Below are positions 48,512 through 60,933 of a DNA stretch of 64,000 nt, in pieces. The notes under the pieces were generated by a model, which was not told the DNA's origin, made no database searches, and saw nothing but the letters and a program-made list of their open reading frames with translations. The position numbers were made by a program, and so were the translations under genes. Source of the DNA: Paraphoma chrysanthemicola (taxonomy: Eukaryota; Ascomycota; Dothideomycetes; Pleosporales; Phaeosphaeriaceae); the NCBI GenBank assembly GCA_020744225.1, contig JAGMWG010000023.1:372001-436000 (forward strand). Direction: 5' to 3'. Position 1 is the stretch's first letter. Each line of letters starts with the position of its first letter.

Positions 48512-50871
48512 GGTTATGGTCTGGAACGGGCTCGTTTCGACGAGAACCATAAAAGGGGTGGATGCGCTAGCTAGAAGGATGCCTAATGCTGCATGTTGAT
48601 CGAAATACCATAAGTCCAACTGGATTAGACTTTGCAACATTCCGCAGGTAATTAATGAGTTTCGGAGAGTTTTTTGCTCACTATTACTGCTTGTGCACTT
48701 CTTGTCTTTGTGTCAGCGCCTCGCTCTGTGTCGTCTTATACAACAAGTATGTTTGACGAGCTAACACATATTCAACCACTTCCATTGGGCTTGAAAGTGT
48801 TTTATCAGTTCTTTCTAATATCCACGGTAGCTCTTTTGAAGAGATGAAGGCATGTCTCCAGTGCATGGTCATTACAATCATGCTTCTACTAAATCCTAGA
48901 TCCGAACAACCCATGACCTTGACATCCAATAGGCAGCCTCTTTGGACTTGTATTGATCCTTTAATGCGTCCAAGAACAATGATCGTGGGTCAGAAGGCAA
49001 ATCGGAGACAGCAATCATTCCGCTGGACACTTTGAAAGACCAAAGCAAACCAAACATGCAACTTTTGATTGCCAACTTTGAAAGTGAAGAAATGACTGGA
49101 CGATACAGAAAAGGGAGAGAATGGCCGAGATACACATTTATGGGCACTCACAAATGCGAGAGCACGTAATCGAAAGCTTGATGACATTTTTGTAGACTCC
49201 GTGTTAATCACCGACATGTCATGTCTGTCATTTCGATCGACTAGGGCAGACACATCAAGTCATAGGAACCATCCTCCACACCAGGGCCAAAGTTCGTGTA
49301 CATAAGTTCCCTGAAACTTGTGTTTGATATCCAATTTCTATGTATCTTACCCACCCGACTTGCTCAACACCATGGCCGCGCTTTTGCCAGAAATGTACAG
49401 AGGTTGACACATGAACCTGTCCTCCTACCTTCTTGAAGAAGGCGTCGTGGTATCTCAGCCATCGAGAGAGTACATCAGAGGCAGGCATGAATGAGAAGGA
49501 ATAACTTATAGGCATGCCCGTTTTCTACCTGACCCAATACTGGGAAACTTCGAGCCGAAACCTAGCCACTTTGCCATGCTGGCATTCCGATCTGAAATTA
49601 TCGAACGGTATGATTGGTGTCCTTTCGGTTTCTCCACATGTCCAAGCTGCATGTCTCATTATCCTTATACTCTGAATACCAGATTCTGATACCGCTTCTC
49701 GCATGTATCGTTGCTGGAAGATTCTATACGCCGAGAACAAGCCAGCAACACATATCCCCAAACTCATCTCCCTTTTAGAATGCCCTTTGCTACTCAGAAC
49801 AAAACACGGGTAGACAAGACAGAAGCCTAGTCACAAAGCGGATCCTGCGACATATATATAATTTCCCAATTGTATTCTAATATGTGTTGACAGTTAAATA
49901 ATACGTCTGGATACTTTATAGCCGATGATGCAAACATACATGCTCATCATACATCTTTGCAACCAACGAATAGCGACTCAGACTACCATACTGCTGGAAA
50001 CCGTATTGGAATAGCAAATCACAAAATTAATTCATGGGGGATCTTATCATATATTTCCAAAATGTCTTAGTACCACATTACGCGCTCTGGATCAGCCTCC
50101 CATCTCGTTACGTCGTGGTAAATAGCGAAGAAACACTTCTCGATGAACATTACGCTATTATCATGATCAGTCCTGAGCGCAGGACTTCGAAGTCACTTCT
50201 ATATCAAACACTTACCTCGCCATACTCATGTCAACAACACACCTAGGCATAATCCACAGTCTCCAGAAGATCAAAATACATGCCCCATCCACTAGGCCAC
50301 TAAAAGCAAGAAGTACAAAGCATCCTAGTCTCGCACACAAAATTAGCAAAAACGGACAAATTGTTCTCAGCACATCGAGCAGTCTGACTACCTTTCCAAA
50401 ACGAAAAAGGACAGCGCAGACACATGTACTTTCGGTGCACTGCTTTTTTGATCAAAAAACGTAGAAGATGGACGAGTCTTGAAGATGGAGACACCAGGAG
50501 GGTGGATAGGAGGGTTTATATACCTATGCTAAAGATTGTGACGAATTTGTATAATATGATGAATGAAGTATTGGTGGGATGGATAGGTGTTGGGCGAACT
50601 TTGGAAAAGTTGGGTTGCTCATGTCATGTCTATTCGCCGCCTTGGACAAATAGTCTAGAGAGGCCATGGCCTAACCCGATCTATGTCTACGTATTGTCGT
50701 AAGTGGAGATGTCGTGACCAAATCGCAGAACGCCCGCTGAATATGCTGACTTGACGAGTCCTACATCATCAAATGCTCGTCGCACGTCTATTGACTGCCT
50801 GTCCTAATCCCCAGCCAAGTCCTGTTCACCAAACACTACTTTGAACTCGACTTCTTCTCCTCTTGCGTATC
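48512..50871. other. 2.4-kb gene-poor, A+T-rich stretch
   Basis: No supported gene. The only hint of coding is a minus-strand frame, 49767 to 49255, that starts with ATG and holds 170 sense codons broken by one TAG (49525-49527). Its residues look protein-like, but I recognise no family and it could be a chance frame or a relic. The flank at 49850-50700 is strongly A+T-rich. Confidence 0.4.
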
Positions 50872-51956
50872 CTATTCCAACCTCCCCATCATCCCCTTCC
50901 TCACCTTCATATTAACCACCCCACCAACGCCAAACGCCGGAACAATCCGACAGATCCTCGCCGCAGCACTCTTCGCCCAATCCCTCAGCACTCTCGCCAC
51001 GCGCCCCTGCTCACCACCCAGCATAGCAACCCCGGGCCGATTATACAGATCCAAGCCAAGCAAATGCAATGGCGTACTCACAAGTTGCACCGCCGCGGGC
51101 GTAACAAATTGCGCCACGGACGCACTACTCACATAGCTCCTTACGCCCTCGCTCATCTTTTCTTCGAACCGCGGCGCCAGGAGCGGCGGGAGGTTGAACG
51201 AGGCGAAGATCGTGAGACAGTCGCGGACGGTGAAGAGGGCGAATGTCGGGAGGGGCACGGGACGGGATGATGTCGCGGAGCCAAAGAGGCGCGTGAACGC
51301 ATTGTCTTTGTACAAACAGAGGGCGAGATTGGCGGACGATGTGGCCAGGAATTTGGGCGTGCCGGCCGTAGTGGACGAGGGTGGTGTGGAGTGGATTGTG
51401 GACGACGCGGTGTCGATTGTGTTTGCGGTGAAGTATGTGCCAAAGTAGAGGCTCTGTGATCGGAAGCGAGTCAGACTTGTGCTATTTACGAAGTGGGGAT
51501 GCGGGTTGGGAAACGTACGAAGATCAGCGCAAATGGCTTGGATGCAATGAAGCGGTGCGGGCGAAGCAAGAGCTCTCGCGCGCTCTGCCTCAGGCTGTCA
51601 CCCAGCGTGTTCCTTCCGCTTGCGTTCTCGATGATGCCCTTGTCTATCATTGTGATGATGGGCGCAACAAGTGCTCCAGCAGCACCCGCCGATAGCGCAT
51701 CTACGCCAACACGCAGCCCTAGCTTTGATGTATTCCAATCCTTCTTTGCTGCCGTTGCAGCATCCTTCGTAGTCATAGTTGAGCTCGTTTCGGCGCTCTT
51801 TGAACTAGAGAATGGAATTGGTAGCTTCGGCTTTGGGATCGTAGTCGGTATCGGTAATGGAAGAGCAGGCGTTTCGCCCACACTTGTTGCAATCGACTCT
51901 TGTGGTATTCCTCCCTTCACAGGCGTATTCAAGGGCCCGATCTTCTCTTCCCCCAT
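50872..51956 (-). CDS. Conserved membrane protein of unknown function
   Basis: A 339-residue protein. Exons on the minus strand are 51956-51519 and 51453-50872 with a 65-nt intron (GTACGT...CACAG), phase 0. The first 70 residues are Pro/Ser/Lys-rich. The rest has several Gly/Ala-rich hydrophobic segments (VGVDALSAGAAGALVAPIITMIDKGI, KPFALIFSLYFGTYFTANTIDT, FVTPAAVQLVSTPLHLLGLDL and VPAFGVGGVVNMKVR) separated by short charged loops. This resembles the build of mitochondrial carrier-like or other organelle membrane proteins, but I see no repeat signature PxD/ExxK/R and give no function. The start ATG is preceded by no in-frame extension of interest. Confidence 0.8.
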
Positions 51957-52818
51957 TGCAGCTTCCTGCGATGATTGACAAACTCTTTCCTAAAGTGCTG
52001 CATGTATATTACTCGTCTTGCGCTGGACTGTGTTTTTTCTGCGCCTGGGGATTGATGTGCCGTGAATTTTCGCGCCGGCGACGCTGGATAAGAGCTGAAA
52101 TGCCAGTGGAGGACTCGCAGTGGTATGTAGGGCAGCAGATGGGCAGCGACCGGAAAGAAGCGGTCTGATGATGTCGTGCAGGACCGCGTAGCGCTGACTG
52201 AGATGAAGCCCATCCGGGGTTTGAACGTCAAACGCCGACCGACTTCGGAGCAGATGCAACCGAGCTCAGATGCGTCACCCACAATTGGCCAGCCCCATAC
52301 ATTTGGAGTCCGAACGTCAACATATTGTTCTCCGTACACTGAGGGTAGCTTCGGCTTGGTGCCAGATCCTAGTACAACGCTTGTGAGGACCGGGGATTAC
52401 ATGGAGCATGTCACAAATACAAGATGGGTAACGTCGGCTCAGCGAAACAAGCCTCATAACAACACCAGATGTGGATTTCGACTTCTCTCCATGCTCATTT
52501 CTCATCTGCCCCTTCGTGAACTAAGACTAGATCTGCCGAACCGCTCCAATAGAAATGGTCTTTTAACAAGCCCACAAGCTCCAGCACACGCAAAGGAATC
52601 CATGTCCGTCAGGCACCCATTAACGCTCCGTGTACTCCCATAACGCCTCGCGCGCCTATGCCTCCGCTGATGATGACCCCATTTTCAAACGCCGCAATTA
52701 TGTCATGAAGCCGTGAAAGGAAAATACTGCCGCAGTCCCAGCCGGGAGTCCGAAATGACAGTCGAAGTAGAAGTGAAAGTAGAAGGAAGATTCGGTTTCA
52801 GTCGTCTTTATTACCGCC
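51957..52818. other. Intergenic, no gene seen
   Basis: 862 bp between the start of the unknown membrane protein and the stop of Bem1, both on the minus strand. A plus-strand frame at 52176-52643 is open but shows no motif; I leave it out. Confidence 0.4.
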
Positions 52819-55028
52819 TCATTGATACCCGTGCCCGCTCCTTGGGGTAACGCTGAGCGTTAGCTTCGGGTTTCGTTCCACGGCGATTTGAAGGTCTTCA
52901 TCGTTCTCGATGGGGTAGAAGTGGCCCTCGATCTCGTCACGATACTCGACCATGAGCTCTTCTTCGGGTTCGCCAGGACGCTCCATTTGCCTCCGCTCCT
53001 TGAGCTTGGTGTAAAGATCAACATACTTCAGTGAAAGAGGCATGCGGATGACTACGCAATTGTCTTCCTCAAACCACACCTTAATCTTCAAGGCAGAGAG
53101 CGTGCCGGTCCCTGTGTTGGACGTTGCCGTTGATACGGACGAGTGCTGATGATTCATAGGGGGAGGGTTGAGATTGGAAGAGTATGCCTGCGACGCTGTG
53201 GACTGGCCGCGTTGGTGGCCAGGGTAGCTCGAACCTGTCGAGTATGGCGTCACCGGAGTAGTGGCTTGTAGCTGGTCTGCTGAAGACTGTCTGCTCGCTC
53301 CCTGCGATGGGTCTGAGGATTGTGCAGACTGCTGTGAGAGTCGGTACTCCTCAGCTGCGATCACATCAGGATCAATCTCGTAGTCACCCTGCCTGGGGGC
53401 GAAGAAGCCCTTGACCAGCGGTCCATGCGTGATATGTGTCCCTAATTTTAAGAGGTTCTTAATGTACTCGTCGAGATTCGCGCGGCGGCGGTTCGAGATG
53501 TTGTCGGTGACGTATGTAACGGGACCGGGCATGAACGGCAGTGTGCGCTCTCCTGGACCGGCGGTTCCAGCCTCGACCGGATACGTCGCAATCAGTTGTA
53601 TTTGGAGGTCGTAAAAGTCTTGGTATAGGCGCTGCAGCTCCCAGTGTCGGCCATCCTCCATTTGGCATTCGATGATAAACCAGAATATGTCGTCGGCGAA
53701 ACAATAGCGCGGGACGCATGCGCTGACAGGCGGTAACAGATTGTCCGAGGTGCGGTATTGGCCTCGTGGGGGCTGCTGGGCGACTGAAGCGTTTCGTGAA
53801 TGCGAAATCTGTTTCGTGGTTAGCCGGGGCTGCAACTCCAAAATTAGGCAGAATTTACGGATCCTGCTTTGCCATGACCGCCGTTCTGACTCCTGACGCT
53901 CATGCGCTCCATGCCCTGCTGCAGCGACTGGCCAGAGTTTGTTTCAAGCTTGCCGAGCGGTATGCTGCCGTTCTTGTAGTCTGCGGCCATCTTCTTCCAT
54001 TCCTCAACCTTGGGGACGCCTGCCGCCGTGACTGCCGCCTGCGCATCTGGCACAGCCTGTCCGGTTGTCATGTCGCGTATCTCAATGAACGAGACTGGTA
54101 TCAGCCCAGGTCCGCCCAGCCGCGTTATTGGCTTCGCGACGAACCACTCGGGGTTTGACTGCGCAATGACGATGATGGCCTCGCCCTCCTTGGCCTCCAG
54201 CTCGTCGGGTCTCTCCGCTTTGAAGTCGTAGATGACGATGCCGTACACCATGGCGCCCTGTTTGCCCGCGCGCGACAGGCGCATCGAAGGCGGCATCATG
54301 TCTTGCGGGTTGTTGGGGCTGGTGATGCGTTCTTGGTAGCCCGAATCGTGTGGCTGCTGCGATTGTGGTGGCTGCTGTTGCGAGGTTTGCGGCGTGGAGG
54401 AGCGCGGCGCGGAACTCCCGCTGTCGCGCACTGTCTTGCCGACGTCCTCAAAGTATGAGACGGGGACCAGGCCGCGGGTGCCGTGCAGCGGATTGCAGGC
54501 TTCGTACCAGTCTGTGTCGTTTTCGCGCCCGACGACGTGCAGAAAGTCGCCCTGCGAGAAGCTGAGGTAGCCGGCGTTCGGGTTGGGGTCGGAGGGCTTG
54601 TAGTCGTAGATGGCTTTGATGACCTGTGGATTGATCGCCGTTAGCTTCGCGCGCCCGCCTAGTTGGGAATCCACCCCGGCGGATGAAGGAGATGAGCCGC
54701 ACTCAAAAAGCACGAGATGCGACTCCTGTCCCTATCTGTATGTGACGCACAGCGCCGCCCTCATCGCCGCCCCCCACTTGGGAGCCTTCGCTCGGCTGAC
54801 AGGGCGCGCATGGTGCTGCTCGGCTGGTGCATGGTGTGGGGTGACTGAACGGACATACCTTCTTGGGCGGAACAATGGCTATCGCATCTTTGGGTGGGAT
54901 GGAGATGTGGTGCGGTCTCGTGTCCTTCTCCCCCTTCATCGACCGGCGGAACTGCAGCGTCGCTGTTAGCATATGCGCGCGGATGACTCGAGCCGCCGGG
55001 GCGCAAGGTGGCGGGTCCTCACCTTCAT
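52819..55028 (-). CDS. bem1: Bem1/Scd2 polarity scaffold (SH3-SH3-PX-PB1)
   Basis: The scaffold that joins Cdc42, its exchange factor and PAK kinase at the growing hyphal tip; also linked to NADPH-oxidase regulation in some fungi. 617 residues. Exons on the minus strand: 55028-55023 (ATGAAG only), 54951-54859, 54623-53859 and 53808-52819. The first exon is six bases; it yields MKFRRSMKGEKD, the usual Bem1 opening, and its intron ends after a perfect TGCTAAC branch and GCTGCAG. Domains: SH3 (34-97, VIKAIYDYKPSD...WYEACNP...GLVPVSYF), SH3 (about 160-215, YGIVIYDFKAERPDELEAKEGE), PX (about 315-435, YCFADDIFWFIIECQMEDGRHWELQRLYQDFYDLQ) and PB1 (about 526-617, LKIKVWFEEDNCVVIRMP). Linkers are Gln/Pro/Ser-rich. 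Residue order and length fit the family. Confidence 0.95.
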
Positions 55029-56633
55029 ATTTTGGGCTTGGTGAAAGCAACAGCAGCAGTGGTGGTGAAAGTGAAAGGGAAAGGCAAAGACTTTGCGCCC
55101 AAGTGAAACGACGTCGGTGAAAGCGGCGCAGTCGGTGTCGATGACAGGCGGGCTCGCAGAACAGGAACCAGTCAGTTACTAGATGCCGCGCAGGGCGAAC
55201 AGACCAGGTACGGGACCGAAAGACTGGCGTGTGCGGGGACAGTTGGGCTGATGCTTCGTCTCTTCACCACTGTAATATCACACTATCGCGTCAAAGTTTC
55301 GGCAGCGGGCGGGTGTCCTTCGTGCGCAGCGCTGCTCGTGGTTGCAAGACGGCCGCGAGAAATGAAGCGGGCCTGCTCTGCCCCGGCGCGAGGGAATCCT
55401 GGCTGCTGTTGTCACTGCACTTGGCAAATCGGACTCCTTGCTGCCGTCTTTGGGAAGTGGCGGCGGAACAGCGACTCGGCCTTGATGCGCTCTCTTTGTT
55501 GGGTGTGTCTGCGTAAATGCGTGACGTTGACAGAGCCTGGCAGCGGGGACGGCGACACTGCGAGGAATGAAAATATGCCCGTCTGTGGAGCACAATCACA
55601 CCAGCAGCCAAATCTGGCGGAGGCCTCCACCACCATCGCGTGCCCAACTGCAGGTCCACTATCCGGCCTGTCAAGGTACCGTAGCTTAACACTTCCGTGG
55701 GTACGCGTTCGTGGAAATTATGCCCTCTCGGCCAATCACAAACATGGCACATTTGACAAAGGTAGAGCTACCCATGCCTGATCATGTCATAGGGCTTATG
55801 CGCGCCCAGAGTCAGCGCACTGCAGCGCGCATCAACCAGACCAAACCATCACGACGCGGGCACTACGCGGTACGCGTCTAAAAACATCATTCGTGAACCA
55901 ATGTAATGCAAAATGCTACCAACGCTGTGAGGGTATACGCGCCGTTGTACAAGCTCCTACACCAATCATAGCCACCAGATCCTCTTCGCCCGTGCCATTG
56001 GCCTATATTCGGCGCCTCCAACCCGTTTCTTGAAAGCCACTCTGCCAGCGACAACCTGAAAAAAAAAATCAACCATCCAGTGCTCGCAGACAAGCATAGC
56101 AATCGCTATGTAGATGCCGCCTTCCGCACATGAAAATGTCGTGCCGCGATCCACGTCTAGGATCGGGCAGAACAGTGCCGACTATGTGAGACGTCCGTTC
56201 CACCGCAACCTAGTCCTCGTGCTCTGCTTTCCTTCCGAATTTCCTACTTGCGGGACGCAACCAGTAAACTTTTCTTCTGCAAATTCATTTTATACGCTGT
56301 TCCAAGATGGCGGTAACGTATTAGAGGGGGTGAGAACTTAAATCCGGCAGCTGTGGGTGCTTTTTGAAACGTGCAACGTATGAAACAAGTGAACTAGAAG
56401 GTTCGTTGCAGCCAACGCATCAAGCGGATACCCCGCGTTCCGTGGATTTGACATCGGGAAAACGAAGCAACTGATACCGGGAACTTGATGTTTGAGACAC
56501 GGCCCCTTGGGCGAGCAGATGTTGGTGACGTATGCGAGTGGCGCAGAGTAGCCCAGATACGTGAATGACCACGAGGACGACATGGTGCAAGAATAAGAAT
56601 AACGAGGCCGTCTGCCGCGAAGGTCGTGGGTGC
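55029..56633. other. Intergenic, Bem1 promoter side
   Basis: 1.6 kb. Open frames on both strands overlap each other, start with non-ATG codons or lack motifs. GC content is high around 55.2-55.7 kb. I see no gene. It includes an A-rich run (10 A) near 56060. Confidence 0.4.
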
Positions 56634-58276
56634 TCATATTTGGCCTTTGATGTCTACTTTGCGAAACGCGGCGGCGCGGAGGCCCTCGAAGAGTGCGGCA
56701 GCTTCTCGAATTTTCACGCGATACTGCACGCCATTGTCTTCTTCGGCTTTTTGCTCGATGATGTTTTGTGCACCATGGGACTCGAGAAATTCACGACACG
56801 TATCATCGTTGTCGAAGCCGAGTTCATCAGTGAGGTATCGGAGTGTTACATTAGCATATCTGAGCAAGGTTAGCGGGAGTGTTACAATTGGTCGGAAGGT
56901 GCTTACCCTCTAGAGATGTTAGCGAGAGCATTGAGCCGCTCACGCTCGATGAACATGTCCATGAGGTAGCTGCCCATGTTTTCAGCTGCAAGGTACAGCT
57001 TGAAAAACTTATGGTAGTTGCCAAGCGCCAGAGCGGATCGGACATCGAGTGCGTGCTTGATGAACCGTTGTTGTTTGTCTGCGAGGGTTAATTCTGCCAA
57101 CATGTCGTTCATGTCGGACTTGTTGCACGTGTAGACGATATAGAGAATGCGGTACGCCTTGAACTCCGCCGGCTTGCCTTCCAATCCTTGTGCATAGAGT
57201 GCCTTGAGCTGTGTCTGACACTGGTTATACTCACCCAAATCCCCCTTCTCTAATGATATCCGGGCATGGACCTCGTAGACCTTTACTGTGAAGGCGGTCT
57301 TAATATGTTGAACAGTGAGATCCTGGCGGAGGGACTTGAACTGGTTGCAGATGTAGTTGTAGTTCTTTTCTGCTTTCCATTTCCGCTGAAGCATGGCTAG
57401 GGTCTCTTTCAACACTGGCAGAGGACGAACAGTTTCCGGCTTGGGTGGAGCTGTGAGTCGAAAGTAACTTTTCTCGAGGTTCTTGTTCGTACCCACGACA
57501 GGTGCAATGTTCATCTCGTCCTCGTCTCCTCGTGGCGAGCCCCAAGGGGGAGTCGTCTTGGCGCCACTGTTGCCGAGATTGAATCGCTGTCTCCTCTTGT
57601 CCAGATCGGCTTGATCAAACTTACTAAACGCATCTGTAGAGGCGGCATTCTTTTTTTGGCGCTTCTCGGTGTGGCCTTCTCCGAAAGTCATGCGTGATTC
57701 TAGGTTAGTCTTGCGCCATGGAGGGACGGTAGCTTGTGCTTGTGCGGCCAGCTCTTCCGGATCTTGGGACTTGCGCTTCTTCGCGGGGGATGAGAAGAGA
57801 GAGTTAGTGTGTCCATTCGAGTCTAATGGAGGGGCGGAATATGTGCCATTCGCTTGCTGGAGCGTTGCCAGTCTCCGCTCAGTCTGCAGAATCTGCTGAG
57901 GCAAAGGGTGGTTGGCCCAATCATTGGACTCTTGTGCGCCGCGCTCAGCGAAGAAACTGATAGTCTCCTTGAGCTTCGCCTGCATCTCTGCGCCAGAGAT
58001 GCCTTGGATGGCGTTGGCAGGGTCAAAGGCACGTCGCACGTAGTCGCGTACGGCAGGGGGCCACTCGACCTTCTTCGGCTTGGGTTGTGCGGCGCCCATA
58101 TCTGACTGTGAGTGTCTATCAGCCTCGTCACTGCGGCGGGGAAGAGCGTAGAGCCGTACAGGCGCGGTGGCGGGGGCATGCGCGGGCTGGAGGGTGGTGC
58201 GAGGAGTGACTGCGTTGTAGGCGGGCGGCTGCAATGGCCGCGTCCACGCCGTGGCCGTCATAGTGGGCAAAGACAT
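56634..58276 (-). CDS. thp3: Thp3/LENG8-type SAC3-GANP domain protein
   Basis: A homologue of yeast Thp3 and human LENG8, which act in mRNA processing or transcription elongation with the Csn12 PCI protein. 531 residues; exons on the minus strand are 58276-56907 and 56859-56634 (47-nt intron), joining SRG to YANVTLRYLTDELG. The N-terminal half is low-complexity, with VEWPPAVRDYVRRAF and basic PAKKRKS and KRQKKN stretches that could be nuclear signals. The C-terminal half (about 290-531) is the SAC3/GANP/Thp3 helical domain: NLEKSYFRLTAPPKPETVRPLPVL, YICNQFKSLRQDLTVQHI, ISLEKGDLGEYNQCQTQLKALY and ALALGNYHKFFKLYLAAEN. ATG 58276 (MSLPTMTAT) is used; the frame extends to a TTG. It is divergent from vps36 with 307 bp between starts. 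Confidence 0.93.
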
Positions 58277-58583
58277 GATGAGTGGAGGCCAGCAAGAGGC
58301 GGATGGTTGATTGTGACTGTGATGTGAGCAATTTACAAGTGGTCGCCTGCGCGGATCTAAATGTGTGCGCGCTGTGGTGATGAGAAAGTCGCGGTGTGAG
58401 TGAGAGTGAAGCGAAGGCAAGTGCGGATCAGATGACCCTGGAAACGGTCTTGGCAGGGGCTAACCAGACATGGGCTAGCCCTTCAACATGACAATGATCG
58501 GCTTGGACGCGGTCCTTGGGATACAGAAGGGCCGCAGTCTCGCAACCATGGACATTGTTGCCCACCACGCGCAGATGGTCTGA
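58277..58583. promoter_or_regulatory. Divergent promoter, thp3 / vps36
   Basis: 307 bp between two housekeeping starts. A GAGAGTGAAGCGAAGG purine tract lies near the middle. No other features. Confidence 0.4.
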
Positions 58584-60457
58584 ATGTTCCTGCACCAGCT
58601 CGACCTCACCACCGCACTGCGCCCGTCGCTCCTGCCGGAGGAGACTCTGCTCTTTGTCCAAGATGCCGTGGGGCTCTACGAGGGGTAACTATCCTGCCGG
58701 CAATCACTGAGAAGCTGCTAATCAGGCACGTAGCAAATTCAAGATACCGCAGTACCAGCATGGCCAGGCCTACCTGACCTCTCACCGTGCGTGCTATGTC
58801 GACCACGCCGAGCCGCGCAAGAACTCGGTGGCTGTATTCCTGAAGGATGTCGAGAAGACCGAGTTCTACGTATGCGACAGTGTTCTTGTTGTTGAGGGCT
58901 CGCAGTAACTGACTGAAGAAGGCCGGCTTCCTCAAATCGTCGGCAAAAATCACGCTGTACCCGAAGCCCTTGAAACAGCTCACTCGCACCACTGCAATAC
59001 CCGCGCCAGCCAGCCCCTCGAACGGCACGCCGCCGCGACATGGCAGCCCCGCGCCGGCACCGCAGCAGAGCGCTACGTGGGTGTGCCCAATCTGCTCCTT
59101 TTCTAACCCCGTGCCGTCCAACTTCGATCCCGCGCTAGCTTCTCGAACGCCCATACCGCCATGTCTCGCTTGTGGCATCAAGCCGCCAACGGTGCATGTT
59201 GTCAAGGCAGCAATAGCGGGCATGTCGAACAGACCACCACCACCGCCTAAAGACAATAAGCCAGGCAACGCCTCCTCCATGCCGTCAGCGAATGGCATGG
59301 TGTCGTGCCCGAGGTGCACTCTGGAAAACCATCCTTCCTTGTCTAACTGTGAGATATGCGGTGCACCCCTAGCAGCTGCTGTGGACAGAAGGCTCGACTT
59401 GGCGAGGGACATCGACCGTACGGTATCTCCTGGTCCCTTATTGACCACGCCACTCCAGAGTGAGACACCCGAATGCATTAAGATCTCCTTTAGACAAGGT
59501 GGTGAGAAGATCTTTCATGAACGCTTGAAGAATGCCCTTGTGCAACGCAAGTGGCTACTTCAGAGTGCGCCCCCGATTCCTAAACCTCGACCTGCTTCGG
59601 GGTCTTTCGATGACACATATTCCAAGAACTCGGACCGGTCCTCTGTTGAAGTCGAACGGCCAAGAGTCGTGGGCATAGCAGGGCTCGAGCGGCGTGGTCT
59701 TGAACAGAGGCAAAACAATGAGGCGATGATTGGCAGCGCCTTTGAGGATCTGGAGGCATTGATGACGTCCGCGAAGGAGATCATAGCCCTGGCTGAGCAA
59801 TTCGCGTCGCAAGCAAATCTAGGAACCAACGGCAACTCTGAAGCTAGCGCATTGGCGTCACAGTCAGCCTCAGCGCTGGGCCTTGTGACGACCAAAGACA
59901 TGCTCGGAACTGGTTCCGGCTCAGAATCACTCTACATTTCTGAGTTGTCACGAAATCTAGCAGAATGGCTGACTGACGACACGCGTGGCATACTTCGAAG
60001 AGAGGGTGGCATCATGACTCTTGTAGATCTCTGGGCTGTATTCAATCGTGCAAGAGGCGGCGTGGAGCTGGTCAGCCCCAGTGACTTCGAGAAAGCAGCA
60101 AGAATGTGGGACACACTCAAGCTCCCGATTCGATTGCGACAATTCAAAAGTGGTCTGCTCGTCGTCCAAGGCCGAGATCGGACCGACGACAAGACTATCG
60201 CCAGCCTGCTCGCCTGGCTCAACAGTCTACATCAAGAGCCGCCTGCTAATGATGTCACATGGGACTGGCAAACGTATGGTCGAGGCGTCACTGCACAAGA
60301 GACAGCAGAGCGCTTTGGCTGGAGTGTAGGCGTTGCAACCGAAGAGCTTGAAATGGCTGAAGAGGCAGGTGCGCTGTGTCGTGAGCAAGGGCTAGATGGC
60401 TTCAGGTTCTGGGAGAACTGGCTGCTTAAATTGTCTGAGGCACCAACTACTACATGA
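58584..60457 (+). CDS. vps36: Vps36, ESCRT-II subunit
   Basis: A subunit of ESCRT-II that sorts ubiquitinated membrane proteins into multivesicular endosomes. 591 residues. Exons are 58584-58684, 58734-58869 and 58919-60457, both introns 49 nt. The N-terminal GLUE domain (PI3P/ubiquitin binding) opens MFLHQLDLTTALRPSLLPEET and includes GKFKIPQYQHGQAYLTSHRACYVD and AGFLKSSAKITLYP. Two NZF-type zinc fingers are inserted, as in yeast: cysteines 135, 138, 161, 164 (WVCPICSF...CLAC) and 209, 212, 223, 226 (CPRCTLENHPSLSNCEIC). The EAP30 winged-helix region (about 330-590) has RNLAEWLTDDTRGILRREGGIMTLVDLWAVFNRARGGVELVSP-type sequence. The second intron ends at a tandem acceptor (GAAGAAG), so one Lys (residue 80) may be present or absent. 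Confidence 0.95.
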
Positions 60458-60933
60458 GTGCATAGATCATGACAATAAATATCCATTTCGCTGTGATATT
60501 GTGTTCTGCCCAATGGGTCTGGCGATTCTGAGTACAGATCCAATATCATGATGCCATTGCCCTTCGCCTCCTCAGTGGCATACCCAGTGTTGCGAAGTAG
60601 TCGCCCACTTCTGCTACTTTCGATCTCGAGTGAGCAGATCTCGTCAACCCGAAAAATAGAATTCGTCCTTACCGTAAATTTGGCATTCTTCTCTGTAACA
60701 AATACCTTGCAAGACTTCCAGCAATGCGAGCCCACCATCGTTTAACTTCCAGGTGCCTGCCACCAGCATGGGCGCTAAACCTAGGTAAGCGAGGTGCATC
60801 TTAACCGAAAAGGTCCGTTCAAGGCGGCCAGTGCAACCGCCCCTTTGCACCTGAGGATCGTTTCAGCCTCATCACTGAAAATGATATTGTCGACCTCAGA
60901 CATTCCGATCATTCCAGTATTCTCCGACGGCTA
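60458..60933. other. Intergenic, vps36 to LCCL gene
   Basis: 476 bp holding the vps36 3' flank and the LCCL gene promoter. No gene seen. Confidence 0.4.

Noticed and set aside
51493..51978. 161-codon plus-strand frame
   Set aside because: It is antisense to the first exon of the conserved membrane protein and shows no motifs.
55251..55781. 176-codon plus-strand frame upstream of bem1
   Set aside because: GC-rich region with long frames on both strands; no domain, codon pattern or splice structure supports a gene.
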